Source: Lentisphaeria bacterium (GTDB lineage Bacteria; Verrucomicrobiota; Lentisphaeria; Victivallales; JAADHT01). From it: 38,814 nucleotides of DNA. Below the pieces are notes generated by a model. The model saw only the letters and a list, made by a program, of their open reading frames with translations, was not told the origin of the DNA and ran no database searches. The translations under genes were made by a program, and so were the position numbers. The stretch lies in contig WFSE01000026.1 of assembly GCA_015486135.1 (NCBI GenBank), forward strand, positions 1-38,814, read 5' to 3'. Positions 24,000 through 32,431 of this stretch are shown piece by piece (position 1 is the first letter of the stretch; each line of letters begins with the position of its first letter).

Positions 24000-26267
24000 T
24001 CAGCGTTCGCACTCGATGATGTCGAGTTCTAGATTGCTGGAATTAGTGAGGGACAGTGTCTTCCGACATCTTTCTCGCTGGGAGAATTGAACGGAACCAG
24101 TCCCAAGGGGGGATGCCGAGACTTTGAGGTCGACATTCCAACCAGGTCTCTGAATAGCCAGCCGCCAAGAGCCTTTTTCGACATACAATCCGCGATTTCC
24201 GCGGAAGGTGGCGGTGAAATCGTCAACGAATGTTGCGACCCCCGAGCGGAACGCGGCGCATAGGGCGGTCCGAGCGTACCGGCTTCTGCCAGTTCCGCGG
24301 GGGAACACTGCCTCGGCGGTTCTAGCACCAGCGAATAAAATCCACGCCCCATCGCAACATCCTTTGACAGAACGTGTGAAATAGACTCTTTCCACCGTGT
24401 CAACCCCGCGTAACCGCATGAATTCCAATATTGCTTGCGTGCGCCTGCTGGATCCCGCATTCACTACAATTGCTCCTCCGGTCCTCCCGAGAGGCAACGC
24501 CACCACAGAGACTTCCTGGCTGACACCTCCGTGGAAAACCGCCACGATTCCAGGCCTGGACATGTCGTGCCAAACCCATGTTGCGACACATGCTCCCAGC
24601 ACCGTCGCGGAAATGAAGAATGTACGCCCAGAGCGCGCTAGAACGACTCCAAGCAACGCTGCGAAAAAAAAAGCCAACGATAATGGAGAAGGAGCGGTCA
24701 GGGTCGTCCAACCACATGTCTCCGCCCCAACACCTCCTACCGTGGAAATGACCGACAACACTGCATTTAAAAGCACTGACATTATCCCGAAATGAACCGC
24801 CGAAAGTGGAAGCGCCACCGCGGCAAAAACGAATAACATCCAAACGAGAGGCACTATTAAAAGATTCGCAAAAACCGCGCCGGGAACGACAATTCCTCCA
24901 TGGACAAGATTCAAACCCGTGGCGGCAAGCCATGCTACCACGCTCGTGGAGAGGGCGTTCACCATCCATCTGAAGACCACCAAGCGAAATCTATATCCCA
25001 AACGCGTGGCGCTAGCTGGCGTGAAAAGAAATTTGACCGACCCGGCGGCAAGCCATTCCGAACTGGAACGCCACGATAAAACCAAAAAACCAGCTATGAT
25101 GAAAGAATACTGGAAGCCAGCTCCCAACACGCTCAATGGCTGGCACACCATTATCGCCGCAGCCGCTAACGCAACGGCGTTCAATGCCGACGCCCTCCTG
25201 AACGCCCCTTTGTTAATAGACCAGATCGATATCATTAGGAACGCCCTCTCGGCGGAGGGCTGCCAGCCCGTAGTGGCAACGTACACCAAAAGAAAAAACG
25301 GAACCAGCCAGTACCGAAGACGAAACGGAATCCAACGAAATAGTAAAAACAATACTGCGGCCAACATTCCCACATGCAACCCAGAAATAGCGAAAATATG
25401 CGCAACTCCGCTACGGATATATTCCATCCGCGTCCCCCTGCCCACCGCCTGACGACAGCCAAACATCAATGCCGCTAGCATTTTGCGGTTGGGATTCGAC
25501 AAGCCCTCGGCGAGACCCGACAGGCACTTGTCGCGAAATATCAACGCCGTGCGGGTGAGGCGAACGCCCAATGGCATCCCGGAGTCCCCCGTCAATTCCA
25601 GTTCCGAGGCCTGGAATATCCGGCGCACCCCTTTGGACAGCAAATGTTGCCGGTAATCGAATCCTCCCGGAACGAGCGGGCCGTGCGGCAAACCCAGCGC
25701 TCCCCGGCCGGTAAATCCCTCCCCATAAATCGACCGGGACGCATGCTTGGGAATCCTAACTAAGGCGATATCGTCCACTCGCCTCCACTTGCCTCCAGAA
25801 ATGAGCCTAACCCGGGTTATCTTCGCCAAGGCTTGCCCGGGGGATGGTAGCCAGGACAAGGCCTTGCCGCCAACCCTGGCATCTATAAAACGCCCCTCCA
25901 CGTCAACGCCGCAATCCGTCGCGGGCAACGCGACATCCAAGCTTCCAGGGCCAGGCTCCAACGCCCCCCGCGCCAAGACAAATCCCAGCGCGGTGAAAAA
26001 CGCGAACTTCGCGGCACGTCTCAACGCAGTGCCCCTGTCACCGCCCAACACCGCCGGACGCAACACCGCTACAATCCAAAACAACGTTACGGGAGCTAGC
26101 GCTAGCGCAATGTCGACGGCGGCTACTCCTCCCGCGAAATCCGCGCCGCGCCTAGCCAATGGAATGATTCCAGCAAACAATCCCCCGGACACCAATAACG
26201 CCGGATTCAAGGTTAAAACATTGGAGAGTCCTTTGGAAATTTCATTGTCTTTGAGCATAGGGAACAT
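24000..26267 (-). CDS. comEC: ComEC/Rec2-family DNA uptake channel protein with degenerate C-terminal domain
   Basis: The 755-residue protein is the inner-membrane channel for single-stranded DNA in natural transformation. An N-terminal helical part is followed by a soluble DUF4131-like stretch (about 110-215) with VEGRFIDARVGGKAL and LPHGPLVPGGFDYRQHLLSKGVRR. The competence domain carries AHIFAISGLHVGMLAAVLF and about eight membrane helices to about residue 560. The last 190 residues occupy the place of the metallo-beta-lactamase domain (GIVAVFHGGVSQEVSVVALP) but no HxHxDH zinc motif is visible; the position reads VYFTRSVKGCCDGAWILF. Some ComEC proteins lack this domain, so uptake may still work without nuclease activity. 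No other competence genes lie nearby. Start ATG 26267 has no clear ribosome site; 26258 is an alternative. Confidence 0.88.
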   Translation of the reverse strand: MFPMLKDNEISKGLSNVLTLNPALLVSGGLFAGIIPLARRGADFAGGVAAVDIALALAPVTLFWIVAVLRPAVLGGDRGTALRRAAKFAFFTALGFVLARGALEPGPGSLDVALPATDCGVDVEGRFIDARVGGKALSWLPSPGQALAKITRVRLISGGKWRRVDDIALVRIPKHASRSIYGEGFTGRGALGLPHGPLVPGGFDYRQHLLSKGVRRIFQASELELTGDSGMPLGVRLTRTALIFRDKCLSGLAEGLSNPNRKMLAALMFGCRQAVGRGTRMEYIRSGVAHIFAISGLHVGMLAAVLFLLFRWIPFRLRYWLVPFFLLVYVATTGWQPSAERAFLMISIWSINKGAFRRASALNAVALAAAAIMVCQPLSVLGAGFQYSFIIAGFLVLSWRSSSEWLAAGSVKFLFTPASATRLGYRFRLVVFRWMVNALSTSVVAWLAATGLNLVHGGIVVPGAVFANLLIVPLVWMLFVFAAVALPLSAVHFGIMSVLLNAVLSVISTVGGVGAETCGWTTLTAPSPLSLAFFFAALLGVVLARSGRTFFISATVLGACVATWVWHDMSRPGIVAVFHGGVSQEVSVVALPLGRTGGAIVVNAGSSRRTQAILEFMRLRGVDTVERVYFTRSVKGCCDGAWILFAGARTAEAVFPRGTGRSRYARTALCAAFRSGVATFVDDFTATFRGNRGLYVEKGSWRLAIQRPGWNVDLKVSASPLGTGSVQFSQRERCRKTLSLTNSSNLELDIIECER

Positions 26268-26719
26268 CCAATGGTTTTAGCAATACCCGGCTCGGAATTA
26301 CTCCAAAATAGTCGTTCCAAGCTCCGTTGGCAACAGCTGAACCAAATAGGACCTGATGAAAAAGTCGTAAATGCGCCGATCTTACGTCGCTAATGAGCCA
26401 AGGCTACGGCGGGACAAGAGCTTAGCGAGCTTAGGGACAGGTTAATAATGGTCTTAGGAAGGCCGGGGGGGCGAAGCCGCCCGCGAGGCGCTCTCGGACA
26501 TCGAGGTTTTTTTATACCGAAAAAGCCGGAACGCTCTGCGGTGCCCTTCGGGACGGCCCTCCCTTCACGGAGGAGGGGGATGGACGGGGGGGGCGACTCG
26601 CCTTGTCTTGGTTGAAATATTGACGGAGGAGGTTAATTAAGTATTAGCATGGTAGCGTTGGGAGCCATCGATTTTTAACGATTTTTGGTAAATTCCCGAA
26701 AAAATATGAGGAAAATTCA
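26268..26719. other. Non-coding spacer with repeat fragments
   Basis: No gene is evident between the divergent comEC and lipoprotein genes. GATGAAAAAGTCGTAAATG (near 26353) resembles a decayed MITE end. CTTAGGGACAGGTTAATAATGG (26430-26451) repeats the phrase at 4731. GGGGCGAAGCCGCCC and a CCCTCCC...GGAGGGGG inverted pair (about 26566-26580) follow. The last 80 bases become AT-rich and should hold the promoter of the next gene, but no convincing hexamer pair was found. Confidence 0.5.
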
Positions 26720-27145
26720 ATGAACAATACAAAATTAAACAGCTTGTTAATATTACTAGTATTTTCCTCTGGATGTGCGTTATCACTTGACAATTCAAAG
26801 AAGATACAAGAAGAAGAAATCAATAAGCTAAAACAGGTTGGAGTAGGTTGTTTTCTGTTTGCTGACGACCATAAAGGAATGTTGCCAACTAAAACGAAGC
26901 AATTAAAAACCTATATGGGAAATGAGTTTGATTTTTCATATGTGAAACTTATTACAAAAAACATAAAATGTCGGAATATTCTTCAGCCAAGTATTACCAT
27001 ATTGGCGGTTTCGACAAATCCTCAACAAGGAGCTATGCAAGCCGTGCTTTTTACCGATGGACATTGCGAACTTAAAGCAAAAAAAGACACAGTCAACAAA
27101 TTGGTTTATCAAACTGAAAACAGCTCCGCTTTTTTCAGCAGATGA
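26720..27145 (+). CDS. Small lipoprotein with H-x9-DG-type pilin tail
   Basis: The 141-residue product starts with a lipoprotein signal (SLLILLVFSSGC), with the lipid-bearing Cys near residue 19. Then NKLKQVGVGCFLFADDHKGMLP matches the segment that follows the membrane helix in planctomycete and lentisphaera type II pseudopilin-like proteins ('NLKQIGLALxxYAxDxxGxxP'). The end VLFTDGHCELKAK matches their 'FaDGHVe' tail. The prepilin cleavage site and N-terminal helix of true pseudopilins are absent and replaced by a lipobox. The gene is clearly more AT-rich than its neighbours, which suggests recent acquisition. AGGA before the ATG supports the start. No secretion system genes are nearby. Confidence 0.62.
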   Translation: MNNTKLNSLLILLVFSSGCALSLDNSKKIQEEEINKLKQVGVGCFLFADDHKGMLPTKTKQLKTYMGNEFDFSYVKLITKNIKCRNILQPSITILAVSTNPQQGAMQAVLFTDGHCELKAKKDTVNKLVYQTENSSAFFSR

Positions 27146-27235
27146 CCTTAGCGATAGAGAGAGGGATAATTCAATTCCAAGAAGATTGACGCACACCAAA
27201 AGTGGCACCAATAGAGCAACGAAAAACATATCTTA

Positions 27236-27290
27236 GGGCTTGCTGAATAATTGGGGCTTACTGAAAAAGACCATATTGTTGAAAATCATT
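27236..27290. repeat. Two nested MITE-like ends
   Basis: TTAGGGCTTGCTGAATAATTGG is followed immediately by GGCTTACTGAAAAAGACC, that is, the right-hand end in reverse orientation joined to a left-hand end. This looks like the scar of one element inside another. The rest of the spacer (27146-27442) has no strong gene. Confidence 0.5.
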
Positions 27291-27351
27291 GGAAAGGCAG
27301 TAATGTTGATGTTGTCGTGTTTTTTCAAGCAATTCTAATCGGAGATATATT

Positions 27352-27453
27352 ATGCCTGCATTTTATCGAAATAAACGAAACCTGAATCATGGAGGCCATC
27401 AACGATTTAAGCAAGATAAAAAAGAATTTGTAAAAGCTTTTTATGCACTATAA
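27352..27453 (+). CDS. Possible small ORF of 33 residues
   Basis: An ATG at 27352 follows GGAG at 8 bases and opens a short frame (MPAFYRNKRNLNHGGHQRF...) ending TAA at 27451-27453. It is rich in Lys, Arg, His and aromatic residues and AT-rich, and is not recognised. It may be a decayed gene end or a chance frame. It overlaps the presumed beginning of the next gene, whose own start is uncertain. Confidence 0.2.
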   Translation: MPAFYRNKRNLNHGGHQRFKQDKKEFVKAFYAL

Positions 27454-28372
27454 AACTCGAACAAATCATTTTTATGGACGGCTAACCGCCACCGAAAACT
27501 TTTGTTTTAGTTTGAAAGAGCTTTGGAGTAGGTTAATAGCGGTTTTTAAGCTGATCTACAATCCGATTCCATCCGTTTTTTCCGGAATCTCTTTCATCGT
27601 TATCTCGCTTTTTCTCGCCGGTTGTTCGGGCGAGGTGAAGACCGACATCGGGATACACCGTTATTTCTGCTCCTCCGGGAGGATACATGTCGATGGCTTG
27701 GTGAACTCCTCCGGGATGACGTTCAATCCCGACACCGGCACGTTGTTCATCATACAGAACGCACCCACCACGCTTCAGGAGGTGTCGGTCGATGGCAAGT
27801 TGTTGCGGTCGGTGGATGTGGAGAATGCCGACGACCTAGAAGGGATTGCCTACCTCGGAAAGGGGCGTTTCCTGGTTGCCGAGGAGTCGTCCGGGCGACT
27901 CTGCTTTTTCACGTTGGGACCCAATGACAAATCTGTTGAATTCGACTCTACCATCCAAGCCGCTCCCCCTACGCCTGACAACACCGGGCTTGAAGGGGTC
28001 TGTGTCGATCCGGAAAGCGGTGTCCTTTACTCTGTGGAGGAGAAACGTCCTATCGCTTTGCACGTTGTCAACATGAAAACTGGAAAAAGCGATATCCCTT
28101 GGGACTTGTCCGCCATTGGAGTTAGCGACGTTTCGGGCATCTGCGTGGATCCCCGCACCGAACATCTACTCGTGCTCAGCCAAGAATCGCTCCGAATAGT
28201 GGAGTGCGCAAAAGACGGCAGGATCATCGCCACCTTGTCTTTAGACAAAAAACGCAACGGATTGAAAAAAAGCGCTGGGAAACCAGAGGGAATCGCTTTT
28301 GACCCCGCCACTGGACGCGTCTATGTTTGCGGCGAGCCCGATATGTTGTACGTGTTCGAGAAAGCGGAATGA
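27443..28372 (+). CDS. SdiA-regulated-like beta-propeller lipoprotein
   Basis: The product (up to 309 residues) has a membrane/lipobox segment GISFIVISLFLAGCSGEV. The mature part reads as blades of a propeller: GMTFNPDTGTLFIIQNAP, DDLEGIAYLGKGRFLVAEESSGRLCFF, GLEGVCVDPESGVLYSVEEKRP and PEGIAFDPATGRVYVCGEPDMLYVF. The paired 'LEGIAY...G.ylvaEE' and 'EGva.dp..g.lyvv.E' are typical of the SdiA-regulated (YjiK-like) family, whose role is unsettled. The start is doubtful: the ATG at 27443 gives 60 residues before the lipobox with no ribosome site, and part of this leader (AGTAGGTTAATAGCGGTTTTT) is repeat-like. A nearer non-ATG start is possible. The stop overlaps the tsaE start as ATGA. Confidence 0.7.
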   Translation: MHYKTRTNHFYGRLTATENFCFSLKELWSRLIAVFKLIYNPIPSVFSGISFIVISLFLAGCSGEVKTDIGIHRYFCSSGRIHVDGLVNSSGMTFNPDTGTLFIIQNAPTTLQEVSVDGKLLRSVDVENADDLEGIAYLGKGRFLVAEESSGRLCFFTLGPNDKSVEFDSTIQAAPPTPDNTGLEGVCVDPESGVLYSVEEKRPIALHVVNMKTGKSDIPWDLSAIGVSDVSGICVDPRTEHLLVLSQESLRIVECAKDGRIIATLSLDKKRNGLKKSAGKPEGIAFDPATGRVYVCGEPDMLYVFEKAE

Positions 28373-28863
28373 AGTTTACTGGGAAAAAAGTGGTTGTTAC
28401 ACGCTCCGAGGAGGAAACCGCGGAATTCGCGGCGAAGTTGGCGCGCACCATTGGACCAGGAGTTGTTTTGGCTCTCCGAGGCGATCTTGGAGCGGGGAAA
28501 ACCGTCTTCGCCCGAGGTTTTGCGAGGGGCCTTGGCTGGGAAGGTCCAGTTCCAAGCCCTACTTTCACCATCGTTCAAGAATACGAATTTAACAATGAAT
28601 CTTCGGGAATACGCCGCCTACACCATGTTGACTTGTACCGTATAGACGGTGCGGATACCGCATTGGCGTTTGGTCTGGACGAACGGTTGCCCGACCCGGA
28701 GGGGGTGTCGTTGGTGGAATGGCCGGAACGGGCCGAGTCGCTTTTCCCCCCCTCGGTGGTGGAGGTCAGTATCCGTCACTTGGAAGGCGATTCCAGGGAA
28801 TTGACGGTGTCGTCCCATTCCCTTCTCGATCGTATGGAGCGCCAATTGTTCAGTGAGCCCTAA
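28369..28863 (+). CDS. tsaE: tRNA threonylcarbamoyladenosine biosynthesis ATPase TsaE
   Basis: This protein of about 164 residues is the ATPase that works with TsaB and TsaD to put t6A at position 37 of ANN-decoding tRNAs. The P-loop is LRGDLGAGKTVFARGFARGLG. SPTFTIVQEYEF and HHVDLYRIDGADTALAFGLDE are the conserved substrate and switch regions, and VSLVEWPERAESLFP the late motif. The track start at 28327 is too early; the ATG at 28369 overlaps the previous stop (ATGA). The last residues (QLFSEP) and the TAA are encoded by a MITE-like end (CCAATTGTTCAGTGAGCCCTAA), so the C-terminus is repeat-derived. Confidence 0.93.
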   Translation: MKFTGKKVVVTRSEEETAEFAAKLARTIGPGVVLALRGDLGAGKTVFARGFARGLGWEGPVPSPTFTIVQEYEFNNESSGIRRLHHVDLYRIDGADTALAFGLDERLPDPEGVSLVEWPERAESLFPPSVVEVSIRHLEGDSRELTVSSHSLLDRMERQLFSEP

Positions 28864-28892
28864 ATCACACGAACATATGTCTTCAATCCAGT

Positions 28893-28956
28893 CTTTTTTA
28901 ACCACGGAGTTCACGAAGTCCACGAAGGTTTGCGCTTTTGCGGGCAAAAGCGCAAA
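28893..28956 (+). repeat. AACCACAGAG-CACGAAG hairpin repeat, variant stem
   Basis: TTTTTTAACCACGGAG and CACGAAGTCCACGAAG are followed by a perfect 13-bp hairpin TTTGCGCTTTTGC-GG-GCAAAAGCGCAAA (28929-28956). The lead-in matches the other copies, but the stem sequence is completely different. It lies downstream of tsaE and could terminate it. Confidence 0.6.
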
Positions 28957-29125
28957 CGGAGGGCACTTGCTTTTTTTCCCAGCTTTGGCACCAGCCGTAT
29001 TTTCTCTTCAATCAAACATGGATTCTCCATTGGGCGAAAGCGGCATTTCAGGATGACAAGGAGGATGAGTCAACGCCAAAACCACGCTTACGGGATTAAC
29101 ACGTTTTTTCCATACAAGCCTTTTT

Positions 29126-29186
29126 CATCTCCGTGCGGAGATGGAAAAACTTCGTGAGCTTCGTGCTCTCTGTGGTGGGAAAAAGT
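29126..29186 (-). repeat. AACCACAGAG-CACGAAG hairpin repeat, reverse copy
   Basis: On the minus strand CCCACCACAGAGAGCACGAAGCTCACGAAG leads to the hairpin CATCTCCG-CA-CGGAGATG (29126-29143) flanked by A and T runs, as at 4978-5037. The rest of the spacer 28864-29342 is non-coding. It holds ATGGATTCTCCATTGGGCG-type phrases and ends in a MITE-like end TTGCCAATTATTCAGCAGGTCCTA (29333-29356). Confidence 0.6.
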
Positions 29187-29342
29187 TTCCACGAGAAGCC
29201 ACCACGCTTACAAAGGATTCTTGCATAAACCAAGGCCGTAGACAACAGTCCATATCCCGTAGTTCTGGGAGAATCCGCTCCATAGCGCCCAAGCTGAGCA
29301 AGAGGTACCTTCAAGTCACACAAACGCATACTTGCCAATTAT

Positions 29343-30296
29343 TCAGCAGGTCCTATTTGCCCGGAACCGGTGCGATATCACTTTCCACCGCACCTCCGTC
29401 TCCGCTTTTTCGTCGAGCCATTTCGCCAAGCCGTCCGCATCGCCCGCTAAACCCGCGATTTCATCTATTTCCGCCGCCGTGGAGCGGAACAGGACGGCCA
29501 TGGGCGCCGCGACCGATGCGGCGCGCAATGCGCGCTCAGCCTTGAAAAGCCTTCGTCGGGTAAAATGGTTTCTTAGGAAAAGAAACACGGGATATGCACA
29601 TGCCGCCGCCCACGCCAAGGACATCGGAATCCACTCCAAACCAAAATAGAGATTCGCCGTTTGAATCGCCAATAGGACGAGGAAGCCCGCAAGGAACAAC
29701 ACTGCGTCGTACATCCTGACAAAACATCCTCCCGCATACCGTCTAAATGCGCTATGCGATGGTAGATAGGCGAAAGTCTCCTCGTATTTCCTGTCTCCCA
29801 AAGGTGTCCTGGCGACATGGCACAACTCGTGCGCCAGAAGCTCGTCGCGGCGGTAGAAAAGCCATTTCCGACGCTCTGCGAACACCGCTCGAATAAGAAA
29901 CACCGGAAGGGGATTGTCCTGAAAAGATACTGCACAGCCCCCCCACAGCAACCCCAGACCCTTTGAGATGAAAAAGCCCGGCACCCAATCCACGGCGAAA
30001 CCGTAATGCCTCCGAGTCGTCTCGGCGGCCTCATCCATAATATCGCCAATTTTCATCTCGCCGCTTAGTGTGGCGAATCCGGATATGACAATTTCACCTT
30101 TTTCTTCTAATTCCGCACCAAACTCCCTGGAACGCTCCATAATCTCCTTGACACGGGACACATAAGCCTCGGAGGTTTCCCCCGGTGCCACAAGAAACCC
30201 CCTGGTGTCTAGAGCGCTGGCGGCGTTCACATCTCCAACGGCGGCTTTTAGCAACAGTTCCGCACCGGAAGAAGAGGCACTCCCACGGGAATTCAT
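29343..30296 (-). CDS. Membrane-associated zinc metallopeptidase-like protein
   Basis: I do not recognise a named family for this 317-residue protein. Near residues 148-180 it has YRRDELLAHELCHVARTPLGDRKYEETFAYL, a HExxH zinc motif in a helix followed by an E-E-T-F-A-Y helix, a gluzincin-like layout. After this come two hydrophobic segments (AVLFLAGFLVLLAIQTANLYFGL and MSLAWAAACAYPVFLFL) and a basic, helical tail with a late predicted coiled region. There is no signal peptide, so the catalytic part probably faces the cytoplasm. The start overlaps the nadA stop (ATGA), so it is co-transcribed with nadA. The stop codon TGA and final residues RTC lie in a MITE-like end, so the C-terminus may be truncated or altered. 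Confidence 0.68.
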   Translation of the reverse strand: MNSRGSASSSGAELLLKAAVGDVNAASALDTRGFLVAPGETSEAYVSRVKEIMERSREFGAELEEKGEIVISGFATLSGEMKIGDIMDEAAETTRRHYGFAVDWVPGFFISKGLGLLWGGCAVSFQDNPLPVFLIRAVFAERRKWLFYRRDELLAHELCHVARTPLGDRKYEETFAYLPSHSAFRRYAGGCFVRMYDAVLFLAGFLVLLAIQTANLYFGLEWIPMSLAWAAACAYPVFLFLRNHFTRRRLFKAERALRAASVAAPMAVLFRSTAAEIDEIAGLAGDADGLAKWLDEKAETEVRWKVISHRFRANRTC

Positions 30297-31216
30297 GAAG
30301 CCTCCAGCATTCGCTCTATCGGCGATTTCGCTTTTATTCTCGTTTTCTCGGGGATTTCCACCACATGCTTTTTCCCTTCCAGAGCGGCCAGCACATCCTC
30401 CAATCTATGCATTTTCATCATTGGACATATCGCTTGCTCTGATGCTGGAATAAACTGTTTTTCGGGATTTTCCTGGGACAATCGATGAATCAATCCCATT
30501 TCCGTTGCCACTATAAACCGCATGGCTTTGGAGACAGCGACATACCGCAACATCCCACCAGTACTAAGCACCGTATCCGCCAAGTCTATAACGTCAAGAG
30601 AACATTCTGGATGAACTAGCACTTCCGCGTCGGGAAACTCCTTCTTGCGAGCTTTTACCGTAGTGGCGGTTATCCGCAGATGCGTCGGGCAATAGCCGGG
30701 CCACAGCGTTATGTTATCCCTGCCGGTCTCCCTCCGCACGTATGCGCCCAGATTACGGTCGGGAACGAAGATGATAGGCTTGTTCTTGGGGAGCGACTCC
30801 ACGATCTTGACCGCGTTAGCGGACGTGACGCAGATATCGCTTTCGGCCTTCACCTCGGCGGAGCTGTTGACGTATGTTACCACCAACGCATCGGGCTGCT
30901 CCCGTTTCATGTCGCGGAGCTCGTCCGCCTCCGCCATGTCAGCCATAGGGCAACCCGATTCCAACCTAGGAAGAAGCACCATCTTGTCCGGAGAGAGAAT
31001 ATACGCAGTCTCAGCCATGAACCGGACACCGCAAAATAGTATTACATCGGCGGACGTGTCCGACGCTTTTACGCTCAATTCCAAGGAATCTCCTGTGAAA
31101 TCGGCGATCTCCTGAACCTCCGCCAGCTGATAGTTGTGCGCTAGAATAACCGCGTTCAAATCCTCCCGGAGCCCAGCTATTCTAGCCGAAATGTCCTGTT
31201 CCGCCGACAACACCAT
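30293..31216 (-). CDS. nadA: Quinolinate synthase A
   Basis: The 307-residue enzyme condenses iminoaspartate with dihydroxyacetone phosphate to quinolinate for NAD synthesis and carries a 4Fe-4S cluster. The three conserved Cys appear in ILFCGVRFMAETA, HPECSLDVIDLAD and EQAICPMMKMHRLED. AVILAHNYQLAEVQEIADFTGDS, YVNSSAEVKAESDICVTSANA and VPDRNLGAYV are family hallmarks. A strong AAAGGAGGG precedes the ATG. No nadB or nadC is in the window. nadA lies 44 bases after the KamA-type gene and overlaps the metallopeptidase gene. Confidence 0.95.
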   Translation of the reverse strand: MVLSAEQDISARIAGLREDLNAVILAHNYQLAEVQEIADFTGDSLELSVKASDTSADVILFCGVRFMAETAYILSPDKMVLLPRLESGCPMADMAEADELRDMKREQPDALVVTYVNSSAEVKAESDICVTSANAVKIVESLPKNKPIIFVPDRNLGAYVRRETGRDNITLWPGYCPTHLRITATTVKARKKEFPDAEVLVHPECSLDVIDLADTVLSTGGMLRYVAVSKAMRFIVATEMGLIHRLSQENPEKQFIPASEQAICPMMKMHRLEDVLAALEGKKHVVEIPEKTRIKAKSPIERMLEAS

Positions 31217-31260
31217 GATACCCTCCTTTCATTGAAACCGTCGTGAAACATTACAATCTA

Positions 31261-32307
31261 CTAGCTTCCAAAGCAAGAGCCGTGGAACGGGTATGGAATA
31301 ACCGCGCCGTCGAGAGCCTCGAACGCTCCGTCCCCCCTCGAGTAATCCGGCAGCAATGGCACTTTGCCTCCACCGCCCGGCAGGTCTATGGCGAACACGG
31401 GAGTTGCAACTGACGACAACCTCCCGCGCAAGGCTTTCATTATCTCAAGCCCGCGCTCAACTCCAGTCGCGAAACGCGCGCACCCACGCGCTGGATCAAC
31501 GTGGAAAAGATAATGGGGCTTCACTCGGTGTGCCGCGAGTTCCGCAAATAGACGTTCCAGCGTATCGGGAGCATCATTAACCCCTTTCAAAAGCACCGTC
31601 TGGTTCAACACTGGCACGCCCCTCGACACCAAAGCGCGGCAAGCGCCCAACGCCTCTTTTGTGAGCTCGCGGGGATGATTGAAATGGGTCGCTAGCCACA
31701 GGCCTGGGAAAGAAGCGAGGCAATCGACGAGTTCCGCGTCCACACGCGATGGCAAAACCACTGGCACCCTACTGCCAACGCGAATGACACGGATATTGGG
31801 AAGCCGCGATATCCGCGTGATAATCCTTCTCAAATCGGACGTTTCCAGCACCAGCGGATCGCCTCCGGAAATCAACACCTCGCGAATTCTGCGGCGTTTC
31901 TCCAAATACTTGGCGATGTCGTCCAATTCCGACTCGGACACCATCCAACTGGAAACGTCACCACCACCACGCCATATTCTGCCGCGAAGGCAGAAGGCGC
32001 AACGAACGGCACAACGGTTCGTCGCCAGTAGCAACGCCCTGTCGCTATAGCGATGGACCAACCTCGGAACGGGAGATTGCTCATCTTCACCCAAGGGATC
32101 GCTTGACTCTTTTTCGGAGCCAAGAGCGGTACCATCTCCGGACATTTTCAGCTGTGCCAATATGGGATCGCCATCCAAATTCATATTGGCAAGCGACAAA
32201 TAATATGGCGTGGCCGCAAGCCCTCCCGCATTGGCGTTCCGGCGCATCCAATCCAATTGCCCACGCCAGTCCTTGATCCCTGTCCCTTTGATATCTTTGA
32301 TGCCCAA
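31261..32307 (-). CDS. KamA-family radical SAM aminomutase (lysine 2,3-aminomutase or EpmB)
   Basis: The product has about 348 residues. The radical SAM cluster motif is CAVRCAFCLRGR, in the family's CxxxCxxC form, and the PLP lysine lies in DLPGGGGKVPLLPDY near the C-terminus. LISGGDPLVL, HFNHPREL and VLLKGVND are diagnostic of KamA/EpmB. Members shift the amino group of free lysine or of a lysine on elongation factor P. The short N-terminus and lack of an extended C-terminal zinc domain tilt toward EpmB, but no efp or epmA is here. The track GTG start (32337) lacks a ribosome site. TTG at 32307 has GGAGG six bases upstream and begins closer to the DWRGQL homology, so I prefer it. Confidence 0.85.
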   Translation of the reverse strand: MGIKDIKGTGIKDWRGQLDWMRRNANAGGLAATPYYLSLANMNLDGDPILAQLKMSGDGTALGSEKESSDPLGEDEQSPVPRLVHRYSDRALLLATNRCAVRCAFCLRGRIWRGGGDVSSWMVSESELDDIAKYLEKRRRIREVLISGGDPLVLETSDLRRIITRISRLPNIRVIRVGSRVPVVLPSRVDAELVDCLASFPGLWLATHFNHPRELTKEALGACRALVSRGVPVLNQTVLLKGVNDAPDTLERLFAELAAHRVKPHYLFHVDPARGCARFATGVERGLEIMKALRGRLSSVATPVFAIDLPGGGGKVPLLPDYSRGDGAFEALDGAVIPYPFHGSCFGS

Positions 32308-32431
32308 CGACAACCTCCATTCAACTATTCCCGACACACATCACGCCAATCATATCCCGACACCTCTGCAAATCAAGGCTGGCGAATCCATGTCCCGACC
32401 GGAATTCGCCATGCCAGAACCATTCTAAATG

